Positions 35,033 through 42,038 of a DNA stretch of 42,038 nucleotides are shown in pieces (position 1 is the stretch's first letter; each line of letters begins with the position of its first letter). The position numbers and the translations under genes were made by a program. Source of the DNA: an uncultured archaeon (lineage in GTDB: Archaea; Nanobdellota; Nanobdellia; Pacearchaeales; GW2011-AR1); contig CAIQQL010000131.1 in NCBI GenBank assembly GCA_903873955.1, forward strand, positions 1-42,038, given 5' to 3'. The notes beneath the pieces are model-generated. The model had not been told where the DNA came from, did no database searches, and was given only the letters and a program-made list of their open reading frames with translations.

Positions 35033-35545
35033 CTACTTCCAGAATGTCTGTTCTACTTCCACTTTCAATTTTTCAGTTGGATAGAGGATTTCAGCCAGTT
35101 CACTCGGTTGAAACCATAACTTAATCTCTTTTTCAGCATTTTCTGTGGAATCTGAAGCATGGATCACATTCTCAAAGACTCCTGTTTTCGAGTGGATTCT
35201 ACCATATCTCCCTCTGATTGACACCGGGTCTGCATCTTCAGGATTGGTTGAACCGCAAATCCTTCTTATCTTCTCAATCGCATCCTCTCCCTGATAGACG
35301 AGCACGAGCACACGGTCTGTATGATATTTACCCGTGATATAGTCCACCGTTCCTACGAAGACATGCGGTTTTCTCTCTTTCAGTTCCGCATAATGCCGTT
35401 CGGCAAGTTCTCTCGGAACTTTAAGCACCTTTGCGCCTACAATCTTCAGTTTTGTTTCAGATAACGCAGTAATAATATTTCCCGTAAGGCTTTTTATGAG
35501 CCCATCGGGTTTAATGATGACCAGACATTGCTGTTGTTCTACCAT
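35033..35545 (-). CDS. ndk: Nucleoside diphosphate kinase
   Basis: 170 aa; CLVIIKPDGLIK, active-site NVIHASDSTENAEKEIKLWF, GSTNPEDADPVSIRGRYG. Confidence 0.95.
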   Translation of the reverse strand: MVEQQQCLVIIKPDGLIKSLTGNIITALSETKLKIVGAKVLKVPRELAERHYAELKERKPHVFVGTVDYITGKYHTDRVLVLVYQGEDAIEKIRRICGSTNPEDADPVSIRGRYGRIHSKTGVFENVIHASDSTENAEKEIKLWFQPSELAEILYPTEKLKVEVEQTFWK

Positions 35546-35606
35546 TGCTTTGCATATTCCACGGTCAATTTAAAGCTTGCTATTTTTCAGGTTTTGTCCT
35601 GGTTTA

Positions 35607-36605
35607 TCAAGAAGTGCACGCGTATTTGCAAGCATAACTCTCGCAAGTAGTCGTAACTTTTCCATTTGCACATGCATTCTTACTTGGGGCCGGGCAATCC
35701 CTAAATGTGCAACAAGGTGTGCCACTTGAAGGTTTTGAGACAATCTGATCACCGCAACAAAGACTTGTCGACTCGCTATATCCTTTCTTGTACAAAGAAC
35801 CACAACACGACAATCCTGCAGGAGAAGACACGTCTCCTGTTTTAAACGCACCTACACAGCAGGTCTGTGTCTTTGGATCAAATACATTTACTGGGCTACT
35901 TGTACCGCAACAGGAGGATCCCTTAGGCCCTATCACTCCTCCAAGGGAGCCTTCATCTTGGAGACAACAGACCTGTGTGGCCGGATCATAAAAATCAACC
36001 GCAGATTTCCCAGTACCGCAACAGGACATACCTGCAGAACCACCAACATACCCGTTATTATCTGAGTCCTGACAACATTTTTGCGACTTAGGGTCATATA
36101 CCTTCACTGAATTTTTGCCACAGCATGACAACCCTGATGATTCCCCTCCGACAAATCCCTCCCCCAACCAATTTTTGCAGCAGGTCTGTGTTTTCGAATT
36201 ATATGCGACCTGTGAATTAGCACTTCCACAACAGGCTCCTCCTGAACTATCTGCTACGCTGCCCTTTCCATCCTTAACACAGCATATTTGTTTTGCCGGA
36301 TCATAGGTTGTATCTCCACATTGCGCCAAAATAGGCGCTGGTTTAGGCCCTGTCTCTGGAGAAACAGAAGGGTTTGCATTCCCCTGTCCATATCCCATCT
36401 CTGGAGAAACAGAAGGGTTTGCATTCCCATGTCCTGGTCCGGTCTCCGAAGAGTCATTTCCATATCCATAGCCATAACCCGTCTCCGGAGAAAAAACAGG
36501 GTTCATCTTCTTTTCAAAAGAGATATTTTTCGCCAATATAAGAACTAGACCTATAAGCACACATAAAAAGCCCAGCATTATCGCCTGCCTCTTTGTTAGA
36601 CCCAT
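35607..36605 (-). CDS. Membrane-anchored di-cysteine repeat (galaxin-like) protein
   Basis: 332 aa; N-terminal TM, (GYG)/(GNANPSVSPE) spacer, then about 6 repeats of CCG...Y/F-(D/N)-x-K/A-(T/S)-Q-x-CC. Confidence 0.82.
   Translation of the reverse strand: MGLTKRQAIMLGFLCVLIGLVLILAKNISFEKKMNPVFSPETGYGYGYGNDSSETGPGHGNANPSVSPEMGYGQGNANPSVSPETGPKPAPILAQCGDTTYDPAKQICCVKDGKGSVADSSGGACCGSANSQVAYNSKTQTCCKNWLGEGFVGGESSGLSCCGKNSVKVYDPKSQKCCQDSDNNGYVGGSAGMSCCGTGKSAVDFYDPATQVCCLQDEGSLGGVIGPKGSSCCGTSSPVNVFDPKTQTCCVGAFKTGDVSSPAGLSCCGSLYKKGYSESTSLCCGDQIVSKPSSGTPCCTFRDCPAPSKNACANGKVTTTCESYACKYACTS
36353..36445 (-). repeat. Short tandem repeat (about 45-bp unit) encoding GNANPSVSPE(T/M)G linker
   Basis: TCTCTGGAGAAACAGAAGGGTTTGCATTCCC occurs twice, about 45 nt apart, within the linker of the di-Cys protein. 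Confidence 0.75.
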
Positions 36606-36681
36606 AAAGAGGTCAACGTTTATTTTTATTTAAACTTATGTTTTTTGCCAGGTTATTCTTTCTTCTTTTATGAAGAAACCC

Positions 36682-36689
36682 TTAAAAAG
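36682..36689 (+). promoter_or_regulatory. TATA-like box (TTAAAAAG) for UDG gene
   Basis: Centre is about 24-25 nt upstream of the ATG at 36710. Confidence 0.5.
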
Positions 36690-36709
36690 CCGATGATGAT
36701 AGAAGAGGT

Positions 36710-37294
36710 ATGGCTGATGTTGACCCTGTTCTTCTTGCGAAAGAAACTCAGATTTGCAAGGATTGCAAAAACATAGTTGTTGGAAAGGGAAATTTACAGG
36801 CAAGTATTCTTTTTGTTGGAGAGGCCCCTGGAGCAAATGAGGATGAACAGGGTCTGCCCTTTGTTGGTGCTGCCGGCAAGAACTTAGATGCTCTGCTCTC
36901 TGCTGTAGGTCTTAGTCTGCAGGATATCTATGTAACCAATATCCTAAAATGCCGGCCTCCACAGAATCGGGCACCTCTGCCTGATGAAATAAAAGCACAT
37001 ACTCCCTGGTTAATCTCCCAAATAAGGGAAATGCGGCCAAGAGTGGTGTGCAGCCTGGGCAATTATGCCACCAAGTTCTTTTTATCCGGGCTCAATCCCG
37101 ACTTAATGGACAAACAACCCGGTATAACCAGTGTTCATGGCAAGGTGAGGAAAATCACCTTTGAGGGCATGACTTTCACTCTTATCCCTTTGTTTCATCC
37201 TGCTGCAATCATCTACAATCGCGCCCTTTTGCCATTATGGGAAAAAGATATGGGTATTGTCAAATCAGAAATCGCGCAGAAAACGCTCGGGTAA
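36710..37294 (+). CDS. Family 4 uracil-DNA glycosylase
   Basis: 194 aa; CKDCKN, FVGEAPGANEDEQGLPFVGAAGKNLD, YVTNILKCRPPQNR, LIPLFHPAAIIYNRAL. Confidence 0.92.
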   Translation: MADVDPVLLAKETQICKDCKNIVVGKGNLQASILFVGEAPGANEDEQGLPFVGAAGKNLDALLSAVGLSLQDIYVTNILKCRPPQNRAPLPDEIKAHTPWLISQIREMRPRVVCSLGNYATKFFLSGLNPDLMDKQPGITSVHGKVRKITFEGMTFTLIPLFHPAAIIYNRALLPLWEKDMGIVKSEIAQKTLG

Positions 37295-37430
37295 CTTTTT
37301 CGGCTCCTCTTCTCCCTTCTTGAGGTCATCACATGGTTTTTAAGAGTTGTGAATCTACTTTCCCGATTTAGTTTTCCTAACCTCCTAATATATCCTAACC
37401 TTATCTTTCTCATAAAGGAGGAAAAATCCT

Positions 37431-37574
37431 ATGAAGACCAAACAAAAAACAATGATGCTTCGAAGGGCAAGAGCGCAGAAAGCATGGAGGGCCTATGCAT
37501 TCTCCTCTCTTTTTAGTACCCGTCACCCTGCTGAGCAGATTGCCGTTACCTCTCCTTTTATTTTTAAACGCTGA
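37431..37574 (+). CDS. Small basic ORF (47 aa) with strong Shine-Dalgarno
   Basis: Manual translation MKTKQKTMMLRRARAQKAWRAYAFSSLFSTRHPAEQIAVTSPFIFKR*; AAAGGAGG 9 nt upstream of ATG. Confidence 0.5.
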   Translation: MKTKQKTMMLRRARAQKAWRAYAFSSLFSTRHPAEQIAVTSPFIFKR

Positions 37575-37645
37575 ATCAGTCCGGGTTTAATCGACCCGCC
37601 TCCCTTCAATGATACGGCTAATGGGAATTAACTCCTGGAACTGAT
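37575..37645 (+). ncRNA. Candidate structured RNA element (predicted three-way junction)
   Basis: Hand-folded pairings: P1 ATCAGTCC (37575-37582) with GGAACTGAT (37637-37645, one bulge); P2 GGGT/ACCC (37583-37586/37594-37597); P3 TCCC/GGGA (37601-37604/37623-37626). Confidence 0.4.
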
Positions 37646-37648
37646 GGC

Positions 37649-37671
37649 AAGCCGAGGTAGCTCGGCTTTTT
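37649..37671 (+). terminator. Bacterial-style intrinsic terminator hairpin
   Basis: AAGCCGAG-GTAG-CTCGGCTT perfect 8-bp stem, 4-nt loop, followed by T-run. Confidence 0.7.
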
Positions 37672-37690
37672 ACTCCCGCATTAAACTTTC

Positions 37691-38257
37691 CTAGTTTTGA
37701 TTATCAATATATGCAGCCTTTCCGCTCGAAACGAGTATTTCCGCGATTTCTATTTGAATATTTACCAGTTGTCCTCCTTTAAAGGGGCCCACTAAATTTC
37801 CAGAAATGTCAACAAACTGTTCGACGTCCTGATTGAACATCACCATCTTATTCTCCTCCTTTGGTTTGTCCTTCTTGCCATTCATCTGTTTTGCGAGTTG
37901 TTTGTCCCCTTCCTCAAATGCCTTCACTAGCTTGTCAAACATCTCCTTTTCAAACGGGAGCATATTCTCAAAATCCCTTTTCATCATACCTGTCTCAGTC
38001 GCGACAAACACCAGACTGAGCAGCTTCTTCTTTCTGATCCTGATCAACTCCTTGAAAATCGAGATGGAATTCTCATATTGTTTCTTTGCCTTATCTACCG
38101 CATCGGCAAACATTTCATCTTCTTTGACAACCGCCAGATTCTTCTTTTCGGCAAGGTAGTCGCAAATATCTATCAGGAAGTTCTTTGGCAACTGCTGCAG
38201 GATGTCATTATATTTCTCTTTGCGCAGGAGATCGTACAGGTCTGTGTAGCTTAACAT
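37691..38257 (-). CDS. Archaeal GINS complex subunit (Gins51-like)
   Basis: 188 aa; N-terminal YTDLYDLLRKEKYNDILQQLPKNFLIDICDYL; C-terminal B-domain VEQFVDISGNLVGPFKGGQLVNIQIEIAEILVSSGKA. Confidence 0.75.
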   Translation of the reverse strand: MLSYTDLYDLLRKEKYNDILQQLPKNFLIDICDYLAEKKNLAVVKEDEMFADAVDKAKKQYENSISIFKELIRIRKKKLLSLVFVATETGMMKRDFENMLPFEKEMFDKLVKAFEEGDKQLAKQMNGKKDKPKEENKMVMFNQDVEQFVDISGNLVGPFKGGQLVNIQIEIAEILVSSGKAAYIDNQN

Positions 38258-38355
38258 ATACTTATCTTCCCTTTGCGCTTTATAAAAATGATTATACTCT
38301 TTTGAGAGACATCATAGTAAAAAAGATTTATAATCTTCCCTATCTTGAGGCATTG

Positions 38356-39021
38356 ATGAAAAAAGAGTTGAAGATCTATCTTTTCAGGCATGGCCGGACT
38401 TTTTACAATGAACGGCATATCTTTACGGGATGGAAAGATGCCAGGCTAAGCCCCAGAGGCATTCAGGACGCTAAGGTCATTGCCCGAAAGCTTGCCCATG
38501 CCAAGATTGACCTTGCCTTCTCCTCTGATCTAAGTCGCGCGAAACTGACCTTAAAAGAAGTTCTGCGAAAACATCCTCCTGTCAAAGTGATCATCGATCG
38601 CCGCTTGCGTGAACGTTCTTATGGTTCTCTTGAAGGAAAAAGTCATCAACATTATATTTTAGATGAAGGCAAAGATAGCTACAAGACGCTCCTTCATTGG
38701 CATAAGATAGATCATCTTCATGGAAAAGAACGTGTTGCCTTTGTCAAGGCCCTTGGTGAAGCAGAACTACGCATTGTCCGGCGTAGTTATTTTGTAAGCC
38801 CTCCGAAGGGGGAATCAGTTAAGATGGTTGAAAAAAGAGTTAACTCCTTCATCAAAGACCTTCTCAGCATCATGAAGCGTGATAAAGTCAATGTGGCAAT
38901 CTCAGCACATGGTAACTCCATCAGACCCTTCAGGAAATATTTTGAGCATTTGTCCATTCAGGAGATGATGCAGCTTGAGCAACCTTTTGATTCCTATTTT
39001 GAATACACCGTAAAGGTCTGA
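38356..39021 (+). CDS. Histidine phosphatase family / 2,3-BPG-dependent phosphoglycerate mutase-like
   Basis: IYLFRHGRTFYNERHIFTGWKDARLSPRGIQDA, LRERSYGSLEGK, VAISAHGNSIRPFRKY; start at 38356 (MKKELKIYLF) preferred over 38185. Confidence 0.85.
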   Translation: MKKELKIYLFRHGRTFYNERHIFTGWKDARLSPRGIQDAKVIARKLAHAKIDLAFSSDLSRAKLTLKEVLRKHPPVKVIIDRRLRERSYGSLEGKSHQHYILDEGKDSYKTLLHWHKIDHLHGKERVAFVKALGEAELRIVRRSYFVSPPKGESVKMVEKRVNSFIKDLLSIMKRDKVNVAISAHGNSIRPFRKYFEHLSIQEMMQLEQPFDSYFEYTVKV

Positions 39022-39076
39022 ACCTTTTTTAGTCTGTTTTCGTTAGTTTAATAAACAGGGTTGGCTCTTTATTTTT

Positions 39077-40636
39077 ATGTTTGGCTTTCTGAAAAAGAAA
39101 CTTTCTGGCTGGTTAGGCAAAGAAAAAGGCGAAGAAGCTTCTTTGAACCAAGAAACTGTGCAAGAAGAGACGCCTGCAGTCCCTACCGTAAAAACTCCTT
39201 CTTCGAAGGAAACTGAACAAAATCCCTTACCTGAAGTGGAAAAAGTTCAGGTGTCCAAGATTATTCCTAAGAAGGCTTCTAAGCAGGCAAAATCGATAGA
39301 AAAAGAGGAGCCTCCTCATCTTCTTGAGCAGTCCGAAAAACCAGTTGTCTCTTCTCAAACTACCCCTGCAACTCCTCTCTTGGATTCTGAACCTGAAAAA
39401 AAGGAAGTTCTTAATGAACCTGCTTCTCAACATTCTCCTTCTATCGTTAAGAAGTCTTCTAAGAAAGATAAGGGCTTGAATAGGGACACCTCGATTCTTT
39501 ATGGAAAGACCCTTCCTACCTTGCCCAAACAAATGGAAGACCCTTCTTCAGAAAAGAAGTCCTGGTTCTCTTTTGGCAAACGAAAAAAGAAAGAGCCTTC
39601 TCAGGAATCAATAGACCAGCCTGAAAAGGTCCAAGGGACGGAACTTGAAAAAGCAAGTAGTGAGGAACAGCATCTTGAGCATATCGAAGAGCACCTTGAA
39701 AAGATTGAAGTTCCATCACAGGAAGAATCTCCTCCTTTATCTGAGGAACCTGAAGAAAGCGAGGGTTTCTTCAGTAAGCTTATCCATAAGATAACTACTT
39801 CCACGCTCACCCAAGACCAGTTTGATGAGCTTTTCTTGGAACTTGAGCTAACCCTTCTTGAGAACAATGTTGCACTGGAGGCAGTAGATGCAATCAAACT
39901 AAACCTTTCCAAGAGTCTTGTCGGACAAGATATCAAAAAAACCGATGCAGAAAAAAAGGTGTTTGATGCCCTTGCTTCTTCTATACTTTCCTTGCTCATT
40001 GATCCTCCTGCTCTACTTGACCAAATTAAAGAGAAAAAAGGCATCTTCACCATCCTTTTTTTCGGTATCAACGGCACAGGAAAAACAACAAGCATAGCCA
40101 AACTTGCCTATTTGCTCAAAAAGAACGGTATAAGCTGCGTCTTGGCTGCTGCAGATACTTTCCGTGCAGCTTCCATCGAACAACTTAAAATCCATGGTGA
40201 GCGTATCGGGGTTGAGGTTATTAGCCAGCAATATGGGTCAGATCCTGCCGCCGTTGCTTTCGATGCACGAAAGTATGCAGAGAAGAACAATATCAAAGTG
40301 GTCCTTATTGACACTGCAGGGAGAATGTACACTCGTGATAATCTTCTCAAAGAGATGGACAAGATTGTGCGTATCGCCCAGCCTGACCTGAAAATATTTG
40401 TCGGTGAGTCTATCACCGGGAATGATGCAGTTGATCAAGCCAAAGCATTCCAGGATACCATTGGCATCGATGGTTTAATTCTTTCCAAAGCAGATATTGA
40501 TGAAAAGGCGGGAACCATTCTCTCTGTAAGCTATGTGACTGGCAAACCTATCTATTTTCTTGGTGTCGGCCAGGAATATGCTGATCTTGAAGCATTCTCC
40601 AAGAAGAATGTGTTAAAGCATTTGGGCCTTGGTTAA
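39077..40636 (+). CDS. ftsY: Signal recognition particle receptor FtsY
   Basis: 519 aa; long charged N-domain; GINGTGKTTSIAKLAYLLKK, AADTFRAASIEQLK, IDTAGRMYTRDNLLKEMDKI, LSKADIDEKAGTILSVSY, FLGVGQEYADLEAF. Confidence 0.96.
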   Translation: MFGFLKKKLSGWLGKEKGEEASLNQETVQEETPAVPTVKTPSSKETEQNPLPEVEKVQVSKIIPKKASKQAKSIEKEEPPHLLEQSEKPVVSSQTTPATPLLDSEPEKKEVLNEPASQHSPSIVKKSSKKDKGLNRDTSILYGKTLPTLPKQMEDPSSEKKSWFSFGKRKKKEPSQESIDQPEKVQGTELEKASSEEQHLEHIEEHLEKIEVPSQEESPPLSEEPEESEGFFSKLIHKITTSTLTQDQFDELFLELELTLLENNVALEAVDAIKLNLSKSLVGQDIKKTDAEKKVFDALASSILSLLIDPPALLDQIKEKKGIFTILFFGINGTGKTTSIAKLAYLLKKNGISCVLAAADTFRAASIEQLKIHGERIGVEVISQQYGSDPAAVAFDARKYAEKNNIKVVLIDTAGRMYTRDNLLKEMDKIVRIAQPDLKIFVGESITGNDAVDQAKAFQDTIGIDGLILSKADIDEKAGTILSVSYVTGKPIYFLGVGQEYADLEAFSKKNVLKHLGLG

Positions 40637-40870
40637 TTCCTATTCCTGAACTTCTGTGCGCATACTTGCCTTTTCTTCTTAAAAAGTCTTGAAAATCCCT
40701 TGATTAGCTACTGGCTCTCTTCGCATTGCGTTCAATCAAACACGAAACGTATCTTTTTACACTCGCTTTCTTTTCAAATAACCTCTTCCCTAATTTTCTA
40801 CTTGCACTCTTTTCATTAAGGAAATTTAGCCAACCATAACCTTATTAACCTTTTGGGGGCTCTTTTTTTC

Positions 40871-42038
40871 ATGCTTGATAAGCTCTCTGGTGTGCTCAAG
40901 AAGACGACAGATAAGATAGCGAATGCCATCTTTCTTGATAAAACCCTTGTGGATCAAATCATCAAAGACCTTCAACGTGCCCTTATTGAGGCTGATGTTA
41001 ATGTTCGTCTTGTACTGGAGATCACCCAACGTATAAAAAAGGAGGCTCTAGATGAGCGTATCAAAGGAATTGAGAAGAAAGAGCATGTCATAAAGCTTCT
41101 TCATGATGAGCTTTTAAACCTCCTTGGTCAAAAACGCGAGATCATCCTAGGCGAGCATAACATCTTTCTCATGCTTGGCCTTTACGGTGCCGGAAAGACC
41201 ACTACCATCTCCAAACTCGCCTCCTATTATGCGAAAAGGGGGAACAAGGTTTGTGCAGTGGGATTAGACGTTCATCGTCCTGCTGCCAGTGAGCAACTTA
41301 AGCAGCTTTGCGATAAACTCAACATTCCAGTGTTTATCAAACCCGAAGAAAAAGACCCTAAGAAAATCTGGAAACTCTATGAGAACGAAATTAAAAAACA
41401 CACCTTGGTCTTGGTCGATACTGCCGGCAGAGATTCTTTAAGCGAGGACCTTGTTAAGGAGATCAAGGAGATAAGCGCGTTTACAAAACCAACCGAAACT
41501 TTCTTGGTCATGACTGCGGATATTGGCCAAACGGCAAAGAAACAAGCGCAAACCTTCAAGGAAGCCGTCCAGATAACCGGCGTCATTATCACCAAGATGG
41601 ACTCCACTGCAAAGGCAGGAGGCGCCTTGACAGCCTGTGCCGAAGTTAAGGCCCCAGTAGTCTTCATTGGCACCGGTGAGAAACCTGCAGACCTTGAAAG
41701 TTTTGACCCTGATTCCTTTCTTTCACGTTTGCTGGGCATGGGTGACCTGAAAACTCTACTTGAAAAGATTCAATCCGTAGTCGACAAAGACAAAATAGAA
41801 GAAACCCAAAAGAAACTGCAGGAAGGAAAGTTTACCTTGCGCGATCTTCAGTCCCAGCTTGAATCCATGGAATCTCTAGGGTCTTTTGATAAGATCATGG
41901 GAATGATTCCCGGCCTTGGAAAAGCAAAGATCCCTGATGAAGCAATGCAAATGCAACAAGCCAAGGTAAAAAGCTGGAAACATGCCATCAATTCTATGTC
42001 TTATTCCATTGCTACCACGAACTGCAAAAGGCAAATTG
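40871..42038 (+). CDS. srp54: Signal recognition particle protein SRP54 (3' truncated by window edge)
   Basis: Manual translation: MLDKLSGVLKKTTDKIANAIFLDKTLVDQIIKDLQRALIEADVN...GLYGAGKTTTISKLASYYAKRGNKVCAVGLDVHRPAASEQLKQL...VDTAGRDSL...ITKMDSTAKAGGAL; M-domain begins GKFTLRDLQSQLESM. Confidence 0.96.
   Translation, partial: MLDKLSGVLKKTTDKIANAIFLDKTLVDQIIKDLQRALIEADVNVRLVLEITQRIKKEALDERIKGIEKKEHVIKLLHDELLNLLGQKREIILGEHNIFLMLGLYGAGKTTTISKLASYYAKRGNKVCAVGLDVHRPAASEQLKQLCDKLNIPVFIKPEEKDPKKIWKLYENEIKKHTLVLVDTAGRDSLSEDLVKEIKEISAFTKPTETFLVMTADIGQTAKKQAQTFKEAVQITGVIITKMDSTAKAGGALTACAEVKAPVVFIGTGEKPADLESFDPDSFLSRLLGMGDLKTLLEKIQSVVDKDKIEETQKKLQEGKFTLRDLQSQLESMESLGSFDKIMGMIPGLGKAKIPDEAMQMQQAKVKSWKHAINSMSYSIATTNCKRQI

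Noticed and set aside
37583-37598. CGGGT-TTAATCG-ACCCG considered as the T arm of a degenerate tRNA
   Set aside because: Loop lacks the TTC-R-A consensus and no anticodon arm or acceptor stem can be drawn around it; treated as part of another structured RNA.
40637-40870. Intergenic region between ftsY and srp54 examined for 7S SRP RNA
   Set aside because: Only about 230 nt, AT/pyrimidine-rich; no GNAR-tetraloop helix 8 or GGAAGG-type conserved SRP RNA motifs were seen.

Overview
This 42 kb window is archaeal. Markers include RadA, aEF-1beta, an RPA-like OB protein, a GINS subunit, a family-4 UDG, FtsY, SRP54 and an intron-less tRNA-Arg(GCG). Membrane and Cys-rich protein styles suggest a DPANN/Woesearchaeota-like genome (inference only). 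Both ends are truncated, inside an alpha/beta-hydrolase-like gene on the left and SRP54 on the right. The centre (about 11.7-27.1 kb) is a type IV-pilus/Tad-like secretion locus: a secretion ATPase, a double T2SSF membrane platform, an A24 prepilin peptidase, and a run of ten small-to-large single-TM proteins, most with class III signal-peptide-like N termini (K/R-G followed by acidic residues and a hydrophobic helix). The ten are packed in three probable transcription units. Other notable items are: apparent pseudoenzymes (an alpha/beta hydrolase, an M50 protease and a HIT protein, each missing catalytic residues); a UDG with a Cys-to-His swap at a predicted [4Fe-4S] ligand; a class-2-like dihydroorotate dehydrogenase with Cys at the Ser position; a galaxin-like di-Cys repeat surface protein; a compact structured-RNA/small-ORF transcript ending in a bacterial-style hairpin terminator; and widespread leaderless promoters with a TATA box about 25 nt before the ATG. 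All assignments come from reading the sequence; no database search was run.
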